The notes under the pieces: model-generated
Databases searched by the model: none
The model's input: the letters and a program-made list of their open reading frames with translations, nothing else
What the model was told of the DNA's origin: nothing
Part shown: positions 1 through 8,581 of the stretch, piece by piece
Layout of the letters: the number at the start of each line of letters is the position of its first letter
How positions within the stretch are numbered: the first letter of the stretch is position 1
Source: an uncultured Vicinamibacterales bacterium
Lineage (GTDB): Bacteria; Acidobacteriota; Vicinamibacteria; Vicinamibacterales; UBA8438
DNA: 64,000 nt
NCBI GenBank assembly: GCA_958295905.1
Contig: OY282382.1
Coordinates: forward strand, 5,876,367-5,940,366
Reading direction: 5' to 3'
Position numbers and translations under genes: made by a program

Positions 1-637
1 GCTGATCGATGGGGATGATGCGGGCGTTGTGGATCATCTCGCTGTGAATCACGACGTAGCCCGGCGACTGCAGGATGAGGGTGCCGTTGTTGTACTCGGT
101 CGGCATCATCATGCCGAGCACGCCGCGGGAGATGCACCGGTCCCCCGACTCCATGTTCTCGGCCGCGGCGTGCAGCTCGGCCATGTTCATGGCGATCGAC
201 TCGCGCGCGTTCGCGGTGCGCTCGGGAACGCGGCCGGTCGGCGGATCCACGATGATCGAGGCTTGGCCGATGTCGACCGGCGTCTCCCAGTACCAGTCGA
301 ACCAGTAGGTGCCGTACCCGCCGACCCCGCGGGAGTTCTCGTGGCCGCGCCATTCCGACCCCGCCTTGCGGCCGGCGGCGCGCGCTTCGGCGCGGGCCTG
401 CAACTCGTCGGTCGACAGCGCCCGGCCGACCAGCTCCTCCGGCAGCTCGAGCGGCGTGAACATGGCGTTCGAGTTGTTCCACGTGCCGGTGATGTTCGGC
501 TGGCCGTCGGCCAGGATCTCCGGCGTCCACCCGTCCGGCGCGCCCTGCGCAAACGCCGGCGTCCCCGATGCGGCGACGACCACGACACACACGGTTCCCG
601 CGGCGATTCCGATGTACGATCCTCTGGAACGGTTCAT
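1..637 (-). CDS. Secreted conserved paralog family protein, copy 1 (3' end beyond window)
   Basis: Reading leftward from the ATG at 637, the frame stays open to the window edge, giving about 212 residues without a stop. The product starts with MNRSRGSYIGIAAG, a typical signal peptide ending near PAFAQ, then reads PDGWTPEILADGQPNITGTW. It shares the family blocks IIVDPPTGRVP, DRCISRGVLG, VIHSEMIHNARIIP with the genes at 26917-27927 and 63110-64000. The C-terminal half is missing only because the window ends. An upstream GGGAGAG lies close to the ATG. The promoter must lie in the 129-bp gap shared with the divergent glycosyltransferase. I know no biochemical function for this family. It is secreted and recurs in Acidobacteriota-type gene neighbourhoods, so an envelope or periplasmic role is inferred. 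Confidence 0.8.
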   Translation of the reverse strand, partial: MNRSRGSYIGIAAGTVCVVVVAASGTPAFAQGAPDGWTPEILADGQPNITGTWNNSNAMFTPLELPEELVGRALSTDELQARAEARAAGRKAGSEWRGHENSRGVGGYGTYWFDWYWETPVDIGQASIIVDPPTGRVPERTANARESIAMNMAELHAAAENMESGDRCISRGVLGMMMPTEYNNGTLILQSPGYVVIHSEMIHNARIIPIDQ

Positions 638-766
638 GGACTCTCCCTCCCGGCCATCTCTGCTTCCCGGTCTTCAGAAAACGGGTCCCGTCCGGCGCCG
701 CAACGGCCCCACCGGCCGCAGAATAGCACGCATGGGGGCCGGCCCCGCCCGGATCCAACCCATCCG

Positions 767-2020
767 ATGCGCATCATCATGACCCCGGTCGGGAGCGGCG
801 GCGACGTGCATCCCTACGTCGGCGTCGCGCTCGCGCTGCAGCGGCGCGGCCACGACGTCTCGATGATCGTCAACCCGCACTTCGGGCCGCTGCTCGATCG
901 GGTGGGCCTGCCTTTCGTCCCCATCGGCACGGTCGACGCCTACGACGCGATCATCTCCCACCCGGACCTCTGGCACGACCGCCGGGGGCTCGGCGTGCTC
1001 GGCGGCGCGTTGCGGCGCTGGGGCCGGGAGGGGTTCGAGCTGATACGGACCGCGGCAGCCGGCGGCGCGCCGGTCCTCGTGGCGCCGGGCCTCGCGTTCA
1101 GCGCACGGGTCGCCCACGAGGTGCTCGGCCTGCCCCTGGTGACCATGCACCTGCAACCGGCCTGCCTCGTCAGCGCCCACGAGACGCCGGTGCTGCACGC
1201 GCGCCTGCGGTCGATCAACCGCTGGCCGCCGCTGCTGAAGCGGCTCGTGCTGGCCCTCGGCGACCGCTTGGCCGACCGGGCGCTGGCACCGGCCGCCAAC
1301 GCGTTGCGCGCCGAGCTCCACCTGCCGCCGGTACGGCGCATCACGAGCGAGTGGTGGCACTCGCCGCAGCGCGTCATCGGCATCTTCCCCGACTGGTACG
1401 CTCCGGCGCAGCCCGACTGGCCGCGGCAGACGATTCTGACCGGCTTCCCCCTGTACGACGGTGCGGACGCCGCCCCCCTGGCGCCGGCCCTCGACGACTG
1501 GCTGTCCGAGTCGGACGCGGCCGGCCGCCGGCCGATGGTCTTCGTCGCCGGCACCGGCAACCGCCGGGGGGCGCGGTTCTTCCAAGCCGGGGCGGACGCC
1601 TGCCGCCGCCTCGGCCGGCCCGGGCTGCTTCTCACCCGGTTTCCGGAGCAGCTTCCCGACCCGCTGCCCGCCGGGGTCCGCCACGCCGGGTACGCCCCGC
1701 TCAGCCGGGTGCTGCCGCGGGCCGCGGCCATCGCCCACCACGGCGGCATCGGCACCGCGGCCGAGGCCCTGCGGGCCGGCTGCCCGCAACTGGTGGCGCC
1801 GATGACGTTCGATCAGCCCGACAACGCCGTCCGCCTGGAGCGCCTGGGCGTGGCCCGCACCCTGTGGCCCGGCGCCGTCGACGGCCGCGGCGCCGCCCAC
1901 GCCCTCGACGCCCTCCTCGGCTCGGACCACACCCGCACCGCCTGCCGCGACGCCGCGGGGCGCTTCGAGGGGACCGACCCGGTGACGCGGACCTGCGAGC
2001 TGATCGAAGCGGCCGGCTGA
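767..2020 (+). CDS. GT1-type glycosyltransferase (UGT/rhamnosyltransferase-like)
   Basis: 417-residue cytosolic protein of the GT1 (GT-B fold) family, which transfers a sugar from a nucleotide-sugar donor to a lipid, natural product or similar acceptor. The N-terminus MRIIMTPVGSGGDVHPYVG carries the glycine-rich loop and GGDVHP signature of the acceptor domain. The C-terminal half has the donor-binding stretch around residues 320-350: AHHGGIGTAAEALRAGCPQL, followed by FDQPDNAVRLERLG. The frame is open far upstream, but homology begins at this ATG; a second ATG four codons later is possible. No other sugar gene is adjacent, so the acceptor cannot be guessed. A 122-bp dispersed repeat starts 46 bp after the stop. 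Confidence 0.88.
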   Translation: MRIIMTPVGSGGDVHPYVGVALALQRRGHDVSMIVNPHFGPLLDRVGLPFVPIGTVDAYDAIISHPDLWHDRRGLGVLGGALRRWGREGFELIRTAAAGGAPVLVAPGLAFSARVAHEVLGLPLVTMHLQPACLVSAHETPVLHARLRSINRWPPLLKRLVLALGDRLADRALAPAANALRAELHLPPVRRITSEWWHSPQRVIGIFPDWYAPAQPDWPRQTILTGFPLYDGADAAPLAPALDDWLSESDAAGRRPMVFVAGTGNRRGARFFQAGADACRRLGRPGLLLTRFPEQLPDPLPAGVRHAGYAPLSRVLPRAAAIAHHGGIGTAAEALRAGCPQLVAPMTFDQPDNAVRLERLGVARTLWPGAVDGRGAAHALDALLGSDHTRTACRDAAGRFEGTDPVTRTCELIEAAG

Positions 2021-2066
2021 CGACGGGGGCGGGAACCGCCGGATCGCGGCGACGACCCAGGAGTCC

Positions 2067-2189
2067 AGTGCATGGCCATGATTAAAAATGGGGTCGCCGA
2101 GGAACTCACTTCGGACCGAAGAGTTCCCATGCAGAGGAAAATACATCGTTTGGCTCAAGCCCGTCTGTCTGAAGATAATGACGTGACGG
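2067..2189 (-). repeat. 122-bp dispersed repeat, copy A
   Basis: Read on the minus strand this matches 17669-17790 almost end to end, from CCGTCACGTCAT to GATGCACT or CATGCACT. A partial copy lies at 44587-44634. In this copy a hairpin can form between GGAACTC and GAGTTCC. It lies 46 bp beyond the glycosyltransferase stop codon. There is no convincing reading frame. Confidence 0.8.
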
Positions 2190-2356
2190 ACCACTGAGTC
2201 TGCGCCGCAGGAAATCAGTCCTGCATCTAGTAGAGTTGAAGTCTACGACTACTATATACAGGGGGTCTAATCGTGCCCGAATCGTTCCACGGCGCAGTCC
2301 GCGCCGTTCCACGGCGCAAACTCCTGGGCAGGGTAACCGACGAACAACGCCGTCAG

Positions 2357-2514
2357 CAGTCCGTGGCAGAAGTTGTGCTGAATCCAGCCGGGGCCGTACT
2401 CGGCCCAAGAACGTGTCGTACAGCGGTCGAAAATCGCCGAAATCCGGCCGATCCGAGCCGTTTCCGCGCACCGCCGGCCAGTGCTGACGCGCTGCGGAGT
2501 TTTGCCACGGGCTG
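2357..2514 (+). mobile_element. 158-bp MITE-like element, copy 1 (TSD TCAG)
   Basis: Begins CAGTCCGTGGCAGAA and ends TTTTGCCACGGGCTG, which are imperfect terminal inverted repeats. The 4 bp on each side are identical (TCAG), as expected for a target-site duplication. It is about 85-90% identical by eye to copies at 49377, 51868 and 58858. It has no coding capacity, so it would need a transposase from elsewhere. It occupies part of an 829-bp gene-free gap (2021-2849) that also holds the 122-bp repeat and a 41-bp tandem repeat. Confidence 0.85.
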
Positions 2515-2690
2515 TCAGGCGGATGCATCGCCGCTCGAAGGCAACGGGAGCTGCCGCCGCGGACCGTTACGCGCTGGGCGGGGACGACCGGTGAACCGTT
2601 GTTGTTCAAGGGCGGCGGTTTCACCGGCATCAAGGCGGCGCGACTCGACACGGGCTCGGGGCGCGAAGGCGGCGTCGGGGCGTGCGACGA

Positions 2691-2772
2691 GCGCTCCGAG
2701 CGTCCCCCGGGCAACCGCGCGCGAGTTGGAAGCGCTTCAGAGCGTCCCCCGGGCGACCGCGCGCGAGTTGGA
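2691..2772 (+). repeat. Two tandem 41-bp units
   Basis: Two adjacent copies (2691-2731 and 2732-2772), each containing GCGTCCCCCGGGC and CGCGCGCGAGTTGGA, differ at a few bases. They end about 78 bp before the DUF5916 gene, so they lie in its likely promoter or leader region. Confidence 0.75.
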
Positions 2773-2849
2773 TATGGTCTAATGAAGCTGGTTTCCTTGT
2801 CGTTGGCGGGCGGCGGTGCGCCCTCAACCCTGTCCGGAGCGAGATCAAG

Positions 2850-5165
2850 ATGCGATTGAGCGCCCGACTCGTGCTCGCTGCCTGCGTGGTTCTCGCCGGC
2901 CCGCCCCCGGTGCGCGGCCAGTCACAGGGTCCGCCGGTGGGTGGCGGGGAGCCCGCGGCGATTCAGATCGCCGCCCCCGCCCCCGCCGCCGGCAAACGCG
3001 CCGTGGCGCTGTGGCGCGAGCAGGCGCCGCGGGTAGACGGCAACGTGCTCGACGACCCGGCGTGGGCGGCGGCGGCGCCGGTCAGCGGGTTCCGCCAGAG
3101 CGCGCCCGACGCGGGACGGCCGGCGACGGAGCGAACCGAGGTGCGGGTGGTGTTCACCGACGACACCATCTACTTCGGGGTCGTCTGCTACGACGAGAAT
3201 CCCGCCGGTATCATCATGAGCGACAGCCGGCGCGACTCGTCGATGAACGACGCCGACAGCTTCCAGATGGTGCTCGACACCTTCCACGATCAGCAGAACG
3301 GCTTCGTCTTCGGCACCACACCGGCCGGCCAGGAGTACGACGGTCAGGTGACCGACGAGGGCGGCGGCCGGCGCGGCGGCCGGGGGGGCGGGGGCGGCTT
3401 CTCGCGGGGCAGCGGCAACGGCTTCAACCTCAACTGGGACGGCGCCTGGCAGGTGCAGACCGCGATTTCCGACATCGGCTGGAGCGCCGAGTTCGCCATC
3501 CCGTTCCGGACCATCCGCTATCCGGACCGCGAGGACCAAGTGTGGGGGATGAACTTCCAGCGGAACATCCGCCGGCGCAACGAGACCGCGTACTGGGCGC
3601 CCCTGCCCCGGCAGTACAACCTGTACCGGGTCTCGATGGCCGGGCAGTTGGCGGGCGTGCGCGCGCCGGTCGGCTTCACCGGGAACCTGCAGGTCACGCC
3701 CTACATGGTCGGCGAGATGGCCACCCGTGACATCGAGCCCGGCCGCGGTCCGCAGTCGGCCGGCGACTTCGGCGCCGACCTCAAGTACAGCGTGACGTCG
3801 GGGCTGACCCTCGACGCCACCTACAACACCGACTTCGCGCAGGTCGAGGTGGATCAGCAGCAGATCAACCTCGACCGGTTCAACCTCTTCTTCCCCGAGA
3901 AGCGCCCGTTCTTTCTGGAGAACGCCGGGGCCTTCTCGGTGGCGAACCAGTCCAGCGGCCGGAACCTCGGCCAGACCGAGCTGTTCTTCAGCCGGCGCAT
4001 CGGCATTAGCGACTTCGGCACCCCGATCCCGATCGTCGGCGGCGCCCGGATGTCGGGCAAGGTGACCGATTCGACGACGGTGGGGTTCCTGAACATGCAG
4101 ACCGAACAGGTCGGGGCCGGAGCCAACACCGCCAACAACTTCTCGGTGGCCCGGCTGCGCCGCGACCTGCCGAACCGATCGAGCGTCGGCGGGCTGTTCG
4201 TCAACCGCCAGGGCACCAGCGTCTACGCCCCGACGGAAGACTACAACCGCACCTACGCTTTCGACGGCCGGTGGGGCATCGGCGAGAACGGGATGGTGCA
4301 GGGCTTCGTGGGCCGCACCCGGACGCCCGGACGCGACGGGCGCGACCACGCCCTGAGCGTGTCGAGCCAGTACAGCTCCGAGGCTTGGCGCCTGGGCGCC
4401 GGGTATCAGGAGAACGGGGAGGACTTCAATCCGGAGGTCGGCTACCTGAGCCGCTGGGGGGGATTCCGGAAGGTGGACTTCTCGGTCTACAACACCACCC
4501 GGCCCGACGGCTTCCTCAAGTACCAGGAGCTGACGCCGCACATGAGCTACACCCGGTTCTGGAACCTGGAAGGCGTCATGGAGACGACCTACGTCCATTT
4601 GCACTACACCGGCGAGTTCGAGGACAGCTCGTCGGCCGGGTTGTCCTACGACATCCGCCAGGAGTACGTCTTCGACGACTTCACGGTGTCGGGCCTGACG
4701 GTGCCGGCCGGCCGCTGGGACTTCAACGAGCTCACCTACCAGTACAACTCGGACCGGTCGGCCCCGTTCAGCGCCGGCATCCGGGCCACCACCGCGGGGT
4801 TCTTCAACGGCAACATCGTCACGCTCCGGCCGTCGATCAACGCCCGCTACGGCGAGACCTTCAACCTGTCGCTGAGCTACAGCCGGAACGACATCGAACT
4901 GCCCAGCGGCAGCACCGTCACCAACCTGAGCAGCGTCGACATCGGCTACAACTTCTCGCCGCGCCTCTACGCCCAGACCCTGCTGCAGCACAACGACAGC
5001 GCCGATCTCTGGTCGGTGAACTTCCGGGTCGGCTGGCTGCAGGACGCCAACACCGGGCTCTTCTTCGTCTACAACGAGACCGACGGGCTGGGCGACTTCA
5101 TCCCCTCCTACGCCGGCCGCAGCGTCATCCTGAAGTACAGCTACCTGTTCGACGTGCTCGACTGA
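2850..5165 (+). CDS. DUF5916 outer-membrane beta-barrel protein with CBM9-like N-terminal domain
   Basis: 771 residues. A signal peptide (MRLSARLVLAACVVL...) is cleaved near VRGQ. Residues about 60-260 form a carbohydrate-binding family 9-like domain containing RVDGNVLDDPAWAAA. The remainder is the DUF5916 region, with FFPEKRPFFLENAGAF and many alternating-residue strands, ending LKYSYLFDVLD with a C-terminal aromatic pattern typical of outer-membrane barrels. A glycine/arginine-rich loop lies around residue 175. The frame is open upstream, but this ATG directly precedes the signal peptide. The AbgT transporter starts 51 bp downstream on the same strand, so the two are probably co-transcribed. 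The ligand is unknown; a substrate-uptake or surface role is inferred. Confidence 0.87.
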   Translation: MRLSARLVLAACVVLAGPPPVRGQSQGPPVGGGEPAAIQIAAPAPAAGKRAVALWREQAPRVDGNVLDDPAWAAAAPVSGFRQSAPDAGRPATERTEVRVVFTDDTIYFGVVCYDENPAGIIMSDSRRDSSMNDADSFQMVLDTFHDQQNGFVFGTTPAGQEYDGQVTDEGGGRRGGRGGGGGFSRGSGNGFNLNWDGAWQVQTAISDIGWSAEFAIPFRTIRYPDREDQVWGMNFQRNIRRRNETAYWAPLPRQYNLYRVSMAGQLAGVRAPVGFTGNLQVTPYMVGEMATRDIEPGRGPQSAGDFGADLKYSVTSGLTLDATYNTDFAQVEVDQQQINLDRFNLFFPEKRPFFLENAGAFSVANQSSGRNLGQTELFFSRRIGISDFGTPIPIVGGARMSGKVTDSTTVGFLNMQTEQVGAGANTANNFSVARLRRDLPNRSSVGGLFVNRQGTSVYAPTEDYNRTYAFDGRWGIGENGMVQGFVGRTRTPGRDGRDHALSVSSQYSSEAWRLGAGYQENGEDFNPEVGYLSRWGGFRKVDFSVYNTTRPDGFLKYQELTPHMSYTRFWNLEGVMETTYVHLHYTGEFEDSSSAGLSYDIRQEYVFDDFTVSGLTVPAGRWDFNELTYQYNSDRSAPFSAGIRATTAGFFNGNIVTLRPSINARYGETFNLSLSYSRNDIELPSGSTVTNLSSVDIGYNFSPRLYAQTLLQHNDSADLWSVNFRVGWLQDANTGLFFVYNETDGLGDFIPSYAGRSVILKYSYLFDVLD

Positions 5166-5216
5166 CGGCAGCCCCCCGAAGAGCACGGCAGACAGAACGG
5201 CGAGTTGAGGTGCACC

Positions 5217-6785
5217 ATGGCCAAGGCACGACCTGACCGACCGCGGACCCCGGACGCCGCCGCGCGCGGGACCTTCGTCGACCAGGCGCTGAACGGCATC
5301 GAGACGATCGGCAACCGCCTGCCGGACCCCGCGATCCTGTTCCTGCTGCTGCTCGTGCTGACCTGGATCGCCTCGGCGATCCTGTCCCCCATCGAGTTCG
5401 CCGAGATCCACCCGCGCACCGGCGAGCCGGTGCGCATCGCGAACCAGTTGACGGGCGCCGCCCTCGCCACCTTCATGGTGCAGATGGTTCCCACGTTCAC
5501 GGGGTTCGCGCCCCTGGGGGTGGTGCTGGTGGCGCTGCTCGGCGTCGGGGTGGCCGAGAAGACCGGCTTCATCAACGCCGGCATCAAGCTGATTCTGGGC
5601 CGCACGTCGCCGCGCCTGCTGACCCCGATGCTGATTCTGGCCGCGATCGTCAGCCACACCGCCGCCGACGCCGGCTACGTGCTGGTCATCCCCCTCGGCG
5701 GGGTCATCTTCTACGCGGCGGGCCGGCACCCCCTGGCCGGCATCTCGGCCGCCTTCGCCGGGGTGTCGGGCGGGTTCTCGGCCAACTTCATCCCCTCCGG
5801 CATCGACCCTCTTCTGCAGGGCTTCACCCAGCAGGCGGCCCAGATCCTGGACGCCGAACGGCTCGTCAACCCCCTGAGCAACCTGGGGTTCACGGCCGTC
5901 TCGTCGCTGCTCGTCATCGGCGTCGGCTGGTACCTGACCGACCGCGTGATCGAGCCCCGCCTGAAGGACACGCCGGTCGACGGCGACCCCGAGGCGATGC
6001 CGAAGATGGAAGAGCCGACCGGCCGCGACCGCCGCGGCTTCCTGGCCGGGACGGGGGCGCTCGTCGCCGGGCTCCTGCTGCTGACCCTGGCGGCGCTCCC
6101 GGCGGGTTCGCCCCTGCGCGGGACGGACGGCTCGCTGACCAGCTTCAGCGCCCCCCTGATGGGCATGATGGTGCCCCTCATCTTCCTCCTGTTCCTGGTG
6201 CCGGGGGTGGTGCACGGCTACGTCGCGGGCACCGTCAAGACCCACCGCGACGTCGTCGCCGGAATGACGGCGGCGATGGGCACGATGTCCTACTACTTGG
6301 TGATGGCCTTCTTCGCGGCCCAGTTCATCGCTGCGTTCAACAACTCGAACGTCGGCCTGCTGATCGCCCTCAAGGGCGCCAACTTCCTGCGCGACCTGGC
6401 GCTCCCCCCGCAGGTGACCATCGTCGGCATCATCCTGCTGACCTCGGTCGTCAACGTCTTCGTCGGCTCGGCCTCCGCCAAGTGGGCGCTGCTCTCGAGC
6501 ATCTTCGTGCCGATGCTGATGGGACTCGGCATCGCTCCCGAGCTCACCCAGGCCGCCTACCGCGTCGGCGACAGCGTGACCAACATCGTCACCCCCCTGA
6601 TGCCGTACTTCCCGCTGGTCGTCGTCTTCTGCCAGCGCTACGTCAAGTCGACCGGCATCGGCACCGTGGCGTCGCTGATGCTGCCCTACTGCGTCGTGCT
6701 GCTGGTCACCTGGACCCTGTTCCTGATTGTTTACTGGATGATCGGCCTGCCCCTCGGTATCCAGAGCGCCTACACCTATCCATGA
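5217..6785 (+). CDS. abgT: AbgT-family transporter (p-aminobenzoyl-glutamate type)
   Basis: 522-residue inner-membrane protein with about a dozen hydrophobic segments. Family landmarks include VSHTAADAGYVLVIPLGG, GGFSANFIPSGIDPLL and GDSVTNIVTPLMPYFP. AbgT proteins import p-aminobenzoyl-glutamate or export sulfonamides, by proton- or sodium-coupled transport. The ATG at 5217 has GAGGTG upstream; an in-frame TTG at 5205 is less likely. It follows the DUF5916 gene by 51 bp. No amidohydrolase partner (AbgA/AbgB) is present, so the substrate should not be assumed. A strong hairpin about 200 bp downstream serves the convergent gene better. Confidence 0.92.
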   Translation: MAKARPDRPRTPDAAARGTFVDQALNGIETIGNRLPDPAILFLLLLVLTWIASAILSPIEFAEIHPRTGEPVRIANQLTGAALATFMVQMVPTFTGFAPLGVVLVALLGVGVAEKTGFINAGIKLILGRTSPRLLTPMLILAAIVSHTAADAGYVLVIPLGGVIFYAAGRHPLAGISAAFAGVSGGFSANFIPSGIDPLLQGFTQQAAQILDAERLVNPLSNLGFTAVSSLLVIGVGWYLTDRVIEPRLKDTPVDGDPEAMPKMEEPTGRDRRGFLAGTGALVAGLLLLTLAALPAGSPLRGTDGSLTSFSAPLMGMMVPLIFLLFLVPGVVHGYVAGTVKTHRDVVAGMTAAMGTMSYYLVMAFFAAQFIAAFNNSNVGLLIALKGANFLRDLALPPQVTIVGIILLTSVVNVFVGSASAKWALLSSIFVPMLMGLGIAPELTQAAYRVGDSVTNIVTPLMPYFPLVVVFCQRYVKSTGIGTVASLMLPYCVVLLVTWTLFLIVYWMIGLPLGIQSAYTYP

Positions 6786-6988
6786 GCAGCCGCCGGATGT
6801 GAGCGGCGTTGTCGATATCACCCGTCGTGTCAAGATTGTCCCGCAGGGAATCCCGGCGAGACTCCTGGGCCGTCAGGCAGGAACTCACCAGAAGCCTCGG
6901 ACGGCGTCAAGCAGGACCTCGCCGACGGGTGCGCGTCGCCAGCGCCCACGACGAGACCGGTTGAGATTCGTACGGGGAGGGTGTGCGG

Positions 6989-7019
6989 GGGGGCTGCGCC
7001 GTCATGCGCCGCAGCCCCC
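6989..7019. terminator. GC-rich hairpin between convergent genes
   Basis: A perfect 10-bp stem (GGGGGCTGCG / CGCAGCCCCC) with an 11-nt loop lies 9 bp beyond the stop of the minus-strand DUF1552 gene and 200 bp beyond abgT. There is no T-run on either strand, so it may be a weak terminator or an mRNA-end stabiliser. Confidence 0.55.
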
Positions 7020-7027
7020 TGAACCTG

Positions 7028-8389
7028 CTACACGCCGGCGAGCGGCTCGATGGGCTCGAGCGGGAGCCGGCCGGTGGCGTCGCCGAACTTCTCGGCCGGG
7101 ACCCCCACGCGATCGAGCATCGCGACGAGGAGGTTGTTCATCGGGGTGTCCTTCGAGTGGCGCAGCACCCGGCCGCCCTTCACGCCGCCGGCGCCGCCGA
7201 CCATGACCAGGGGCAGGTCGATGTGCGAATGCTCGTTGGCGTCGCTGATGCCGCCGCCGTGCAGGACGAGCGAGTGGTCCAGCAGGTTGCCGTCACCGTC
7301 CGGGGTCGACTTCAGCTTGTCGAGGAAGTGCGCGGTCAGCCCGATGTGGTACTGGTTGACCTTGGCCCCCTGCTCGAACTTGAGGGGGTCGTGCTGGTGG
7401 TGCGACACGGCGTGGTGCGCGGCGTTCACGCCGAGCTCGGGATAGGCGCGGTTGGTCTGCTCCTTGCCGAGCGTGAACACGAAGACACGGGTGATGTCGG
7501 CCTTGAAGGCGACGGCCACGAGGTCGAACATCAGCCGGGCGTGCTCGTCGTAGGACTCGGGCACGCCGATGGGCCGGTCGGGCAGCTCAAGGGTCGACTC
7601 GCCGTGCTGGCGCTCGGCCACATGGATGCGGCGCTCGATCTCACGCACCGAGTCGAGATACTCGCTGACGCTGTTGCGGTCGGCCGCGCCCAGCTTCTGC
7701 TGGAGGTGCGAGATGTCCTTCGTCACCCAGTCGAGGATGCTGCGGTCCTCCTGCAACTGCGCGAGCCTCTGCTCGGGGGTGCCGCCGTCGCCGAACATGC
7801 GCTGGAAGACGATGCGCGGGTTCGTCTCGTGCGGGTTCGGGGTGGTCGGCGAGCGCCACGAGATGCTGTTCGTGTAGACGCAACTGTATCCGTTGTCGCA
7901 GTTGCCGATGAGATAGGTCTGCTCCATCGCCAGCTCGAGCGACGTCAGCGGCGTGTCGCCGCCGATGTGCTGCGCGGCGATCTGGTCCGCAGTGGTGCCG
8001 TTGCGGACGTCGGCGCCCTCGGTCTCCTTCGGGTGCACCCCGCTGAGCCAGACGGTGCCGGCCCTCGAGTGCTCGCCGTTGCCGTCGCCGAGCGCCTCGG
8101 CCTGCTTCTGGCTGAGCCCGATGGGGACGATCATCTGGTCTTGGAACGGCGCGAGCGGACTCAACGTCCGCGACAGCTCGGTGAGCCGCCCGTCGCCGGC
8201 CGGCTGCCACGACTTCATCACCGCCCCGTTGGGAATGTAGACGAAGCCGAGACGGCGCACCGGCTTCGCGGCGGTGCCGGCGAGGGCGGTGGCGGCGGGA
8301 ACCATCGCGTCGAGCAGCGGCAGCGCAAGGCTGACCCCCATGCCGCGGAGGAACGTCCGACGGGGCAACGCCATCTTACTGATGAACAT
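7028..8389 (-). CDS. DUF1552 secreted protein (Tat-type signal)
   Basis: 453 residues. The N-terminus carries a twin-arginine motif (PRRTFLRGMG) and a hydrophobic stretch, so Tat export is likely. The rest matches DUF1552, a family of unknown function that almost always sits beside DUF1592/DUF1588 haem proteins in Planctomycetes, Acidobacteria and Myxobacteria. Visible blocks include VYIPNGAVMKSWQP, HSRAGTVWLSGVHP and HQHDPLKFEQGAKVNQYH. The frame extends 45 codons further upstream, but the chosen ATG has GGAGA before it and places the Tat motif at the N-terminus. It is downstream of the DUF1592 gene with a 192-bp gap containing inverted-repeat sequences, so the two probably act together in the periplasm. 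Confidence 0.87.
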   Translation of the reverse strand: MFISKMALPRRTFLRGMGVSLALPLLDAMVPAATALAGTAAKPVRRLGFVYIPNGAVMKSWQPAGDGRLTELSRTLSPLAPFQDQMIVPIGLSQKQAEALGDGNGEHSRAGTVWLSGVHPKETEGADVRNGTTADQIAAQHIGGDTPLTSLELAMEQTYLIGNCDNGYSCVYTNSISWRSPTTPNPHETNPRIVFQRMFGDGGTPEQRLAQLQEDRSILDWVTKDISHLQQKLGAADRNSVSEYLDSVREIERRIHVAERQHGESTLELPDRPIGVPESYDEHARLMFDLVAVAFKADITRVFVFTLGKEQTNRAYPELGVNAAHHAVSHHQHDPLKFEQGAKVNQYHIGLTAHFLDKLKSTPDGDGNLLDHSLVLHGGGISDANEHSHIDLPLVMVGGAGGVKGGRVLRHSKDTPMNNLLVAMLDRVGVPAEKFGDATGRLPLEPIEPLAGV

Positions 8390-8581
8390 GACAGTCAGTC
8401 TCCTTCCACCCGAACTCAACGCCGTGGCCCGGAAGCGACAGCCCCGCTTCCCACCCGGCCAATCCTGCACGAGTCCGCGCCGTTCGACGGCGCGCACTAT
8501 TCGGTTCAGCCCGTCAGCCGGCAATCCCGGCCTGCCACTCCGCCCACAGGAGTCCGCGCGGTTCTTTACCCGCGCAAGCCC

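Noticed and set aside
2106-2714. 202-codon minus-strand frame in the gap before the DUF5916 gene
   Set aside because: Its 'protein' is a chain of the 122-bp repeat and the MITE.
2922-6833. 1303-codon open frame on the minus strand opposite DUF5916 and abgT
   Set aside because: Caused by high GC at third positions; the plus-strand genes have clear families, signal peptides and ribosome sites, while this product is low-complexity.
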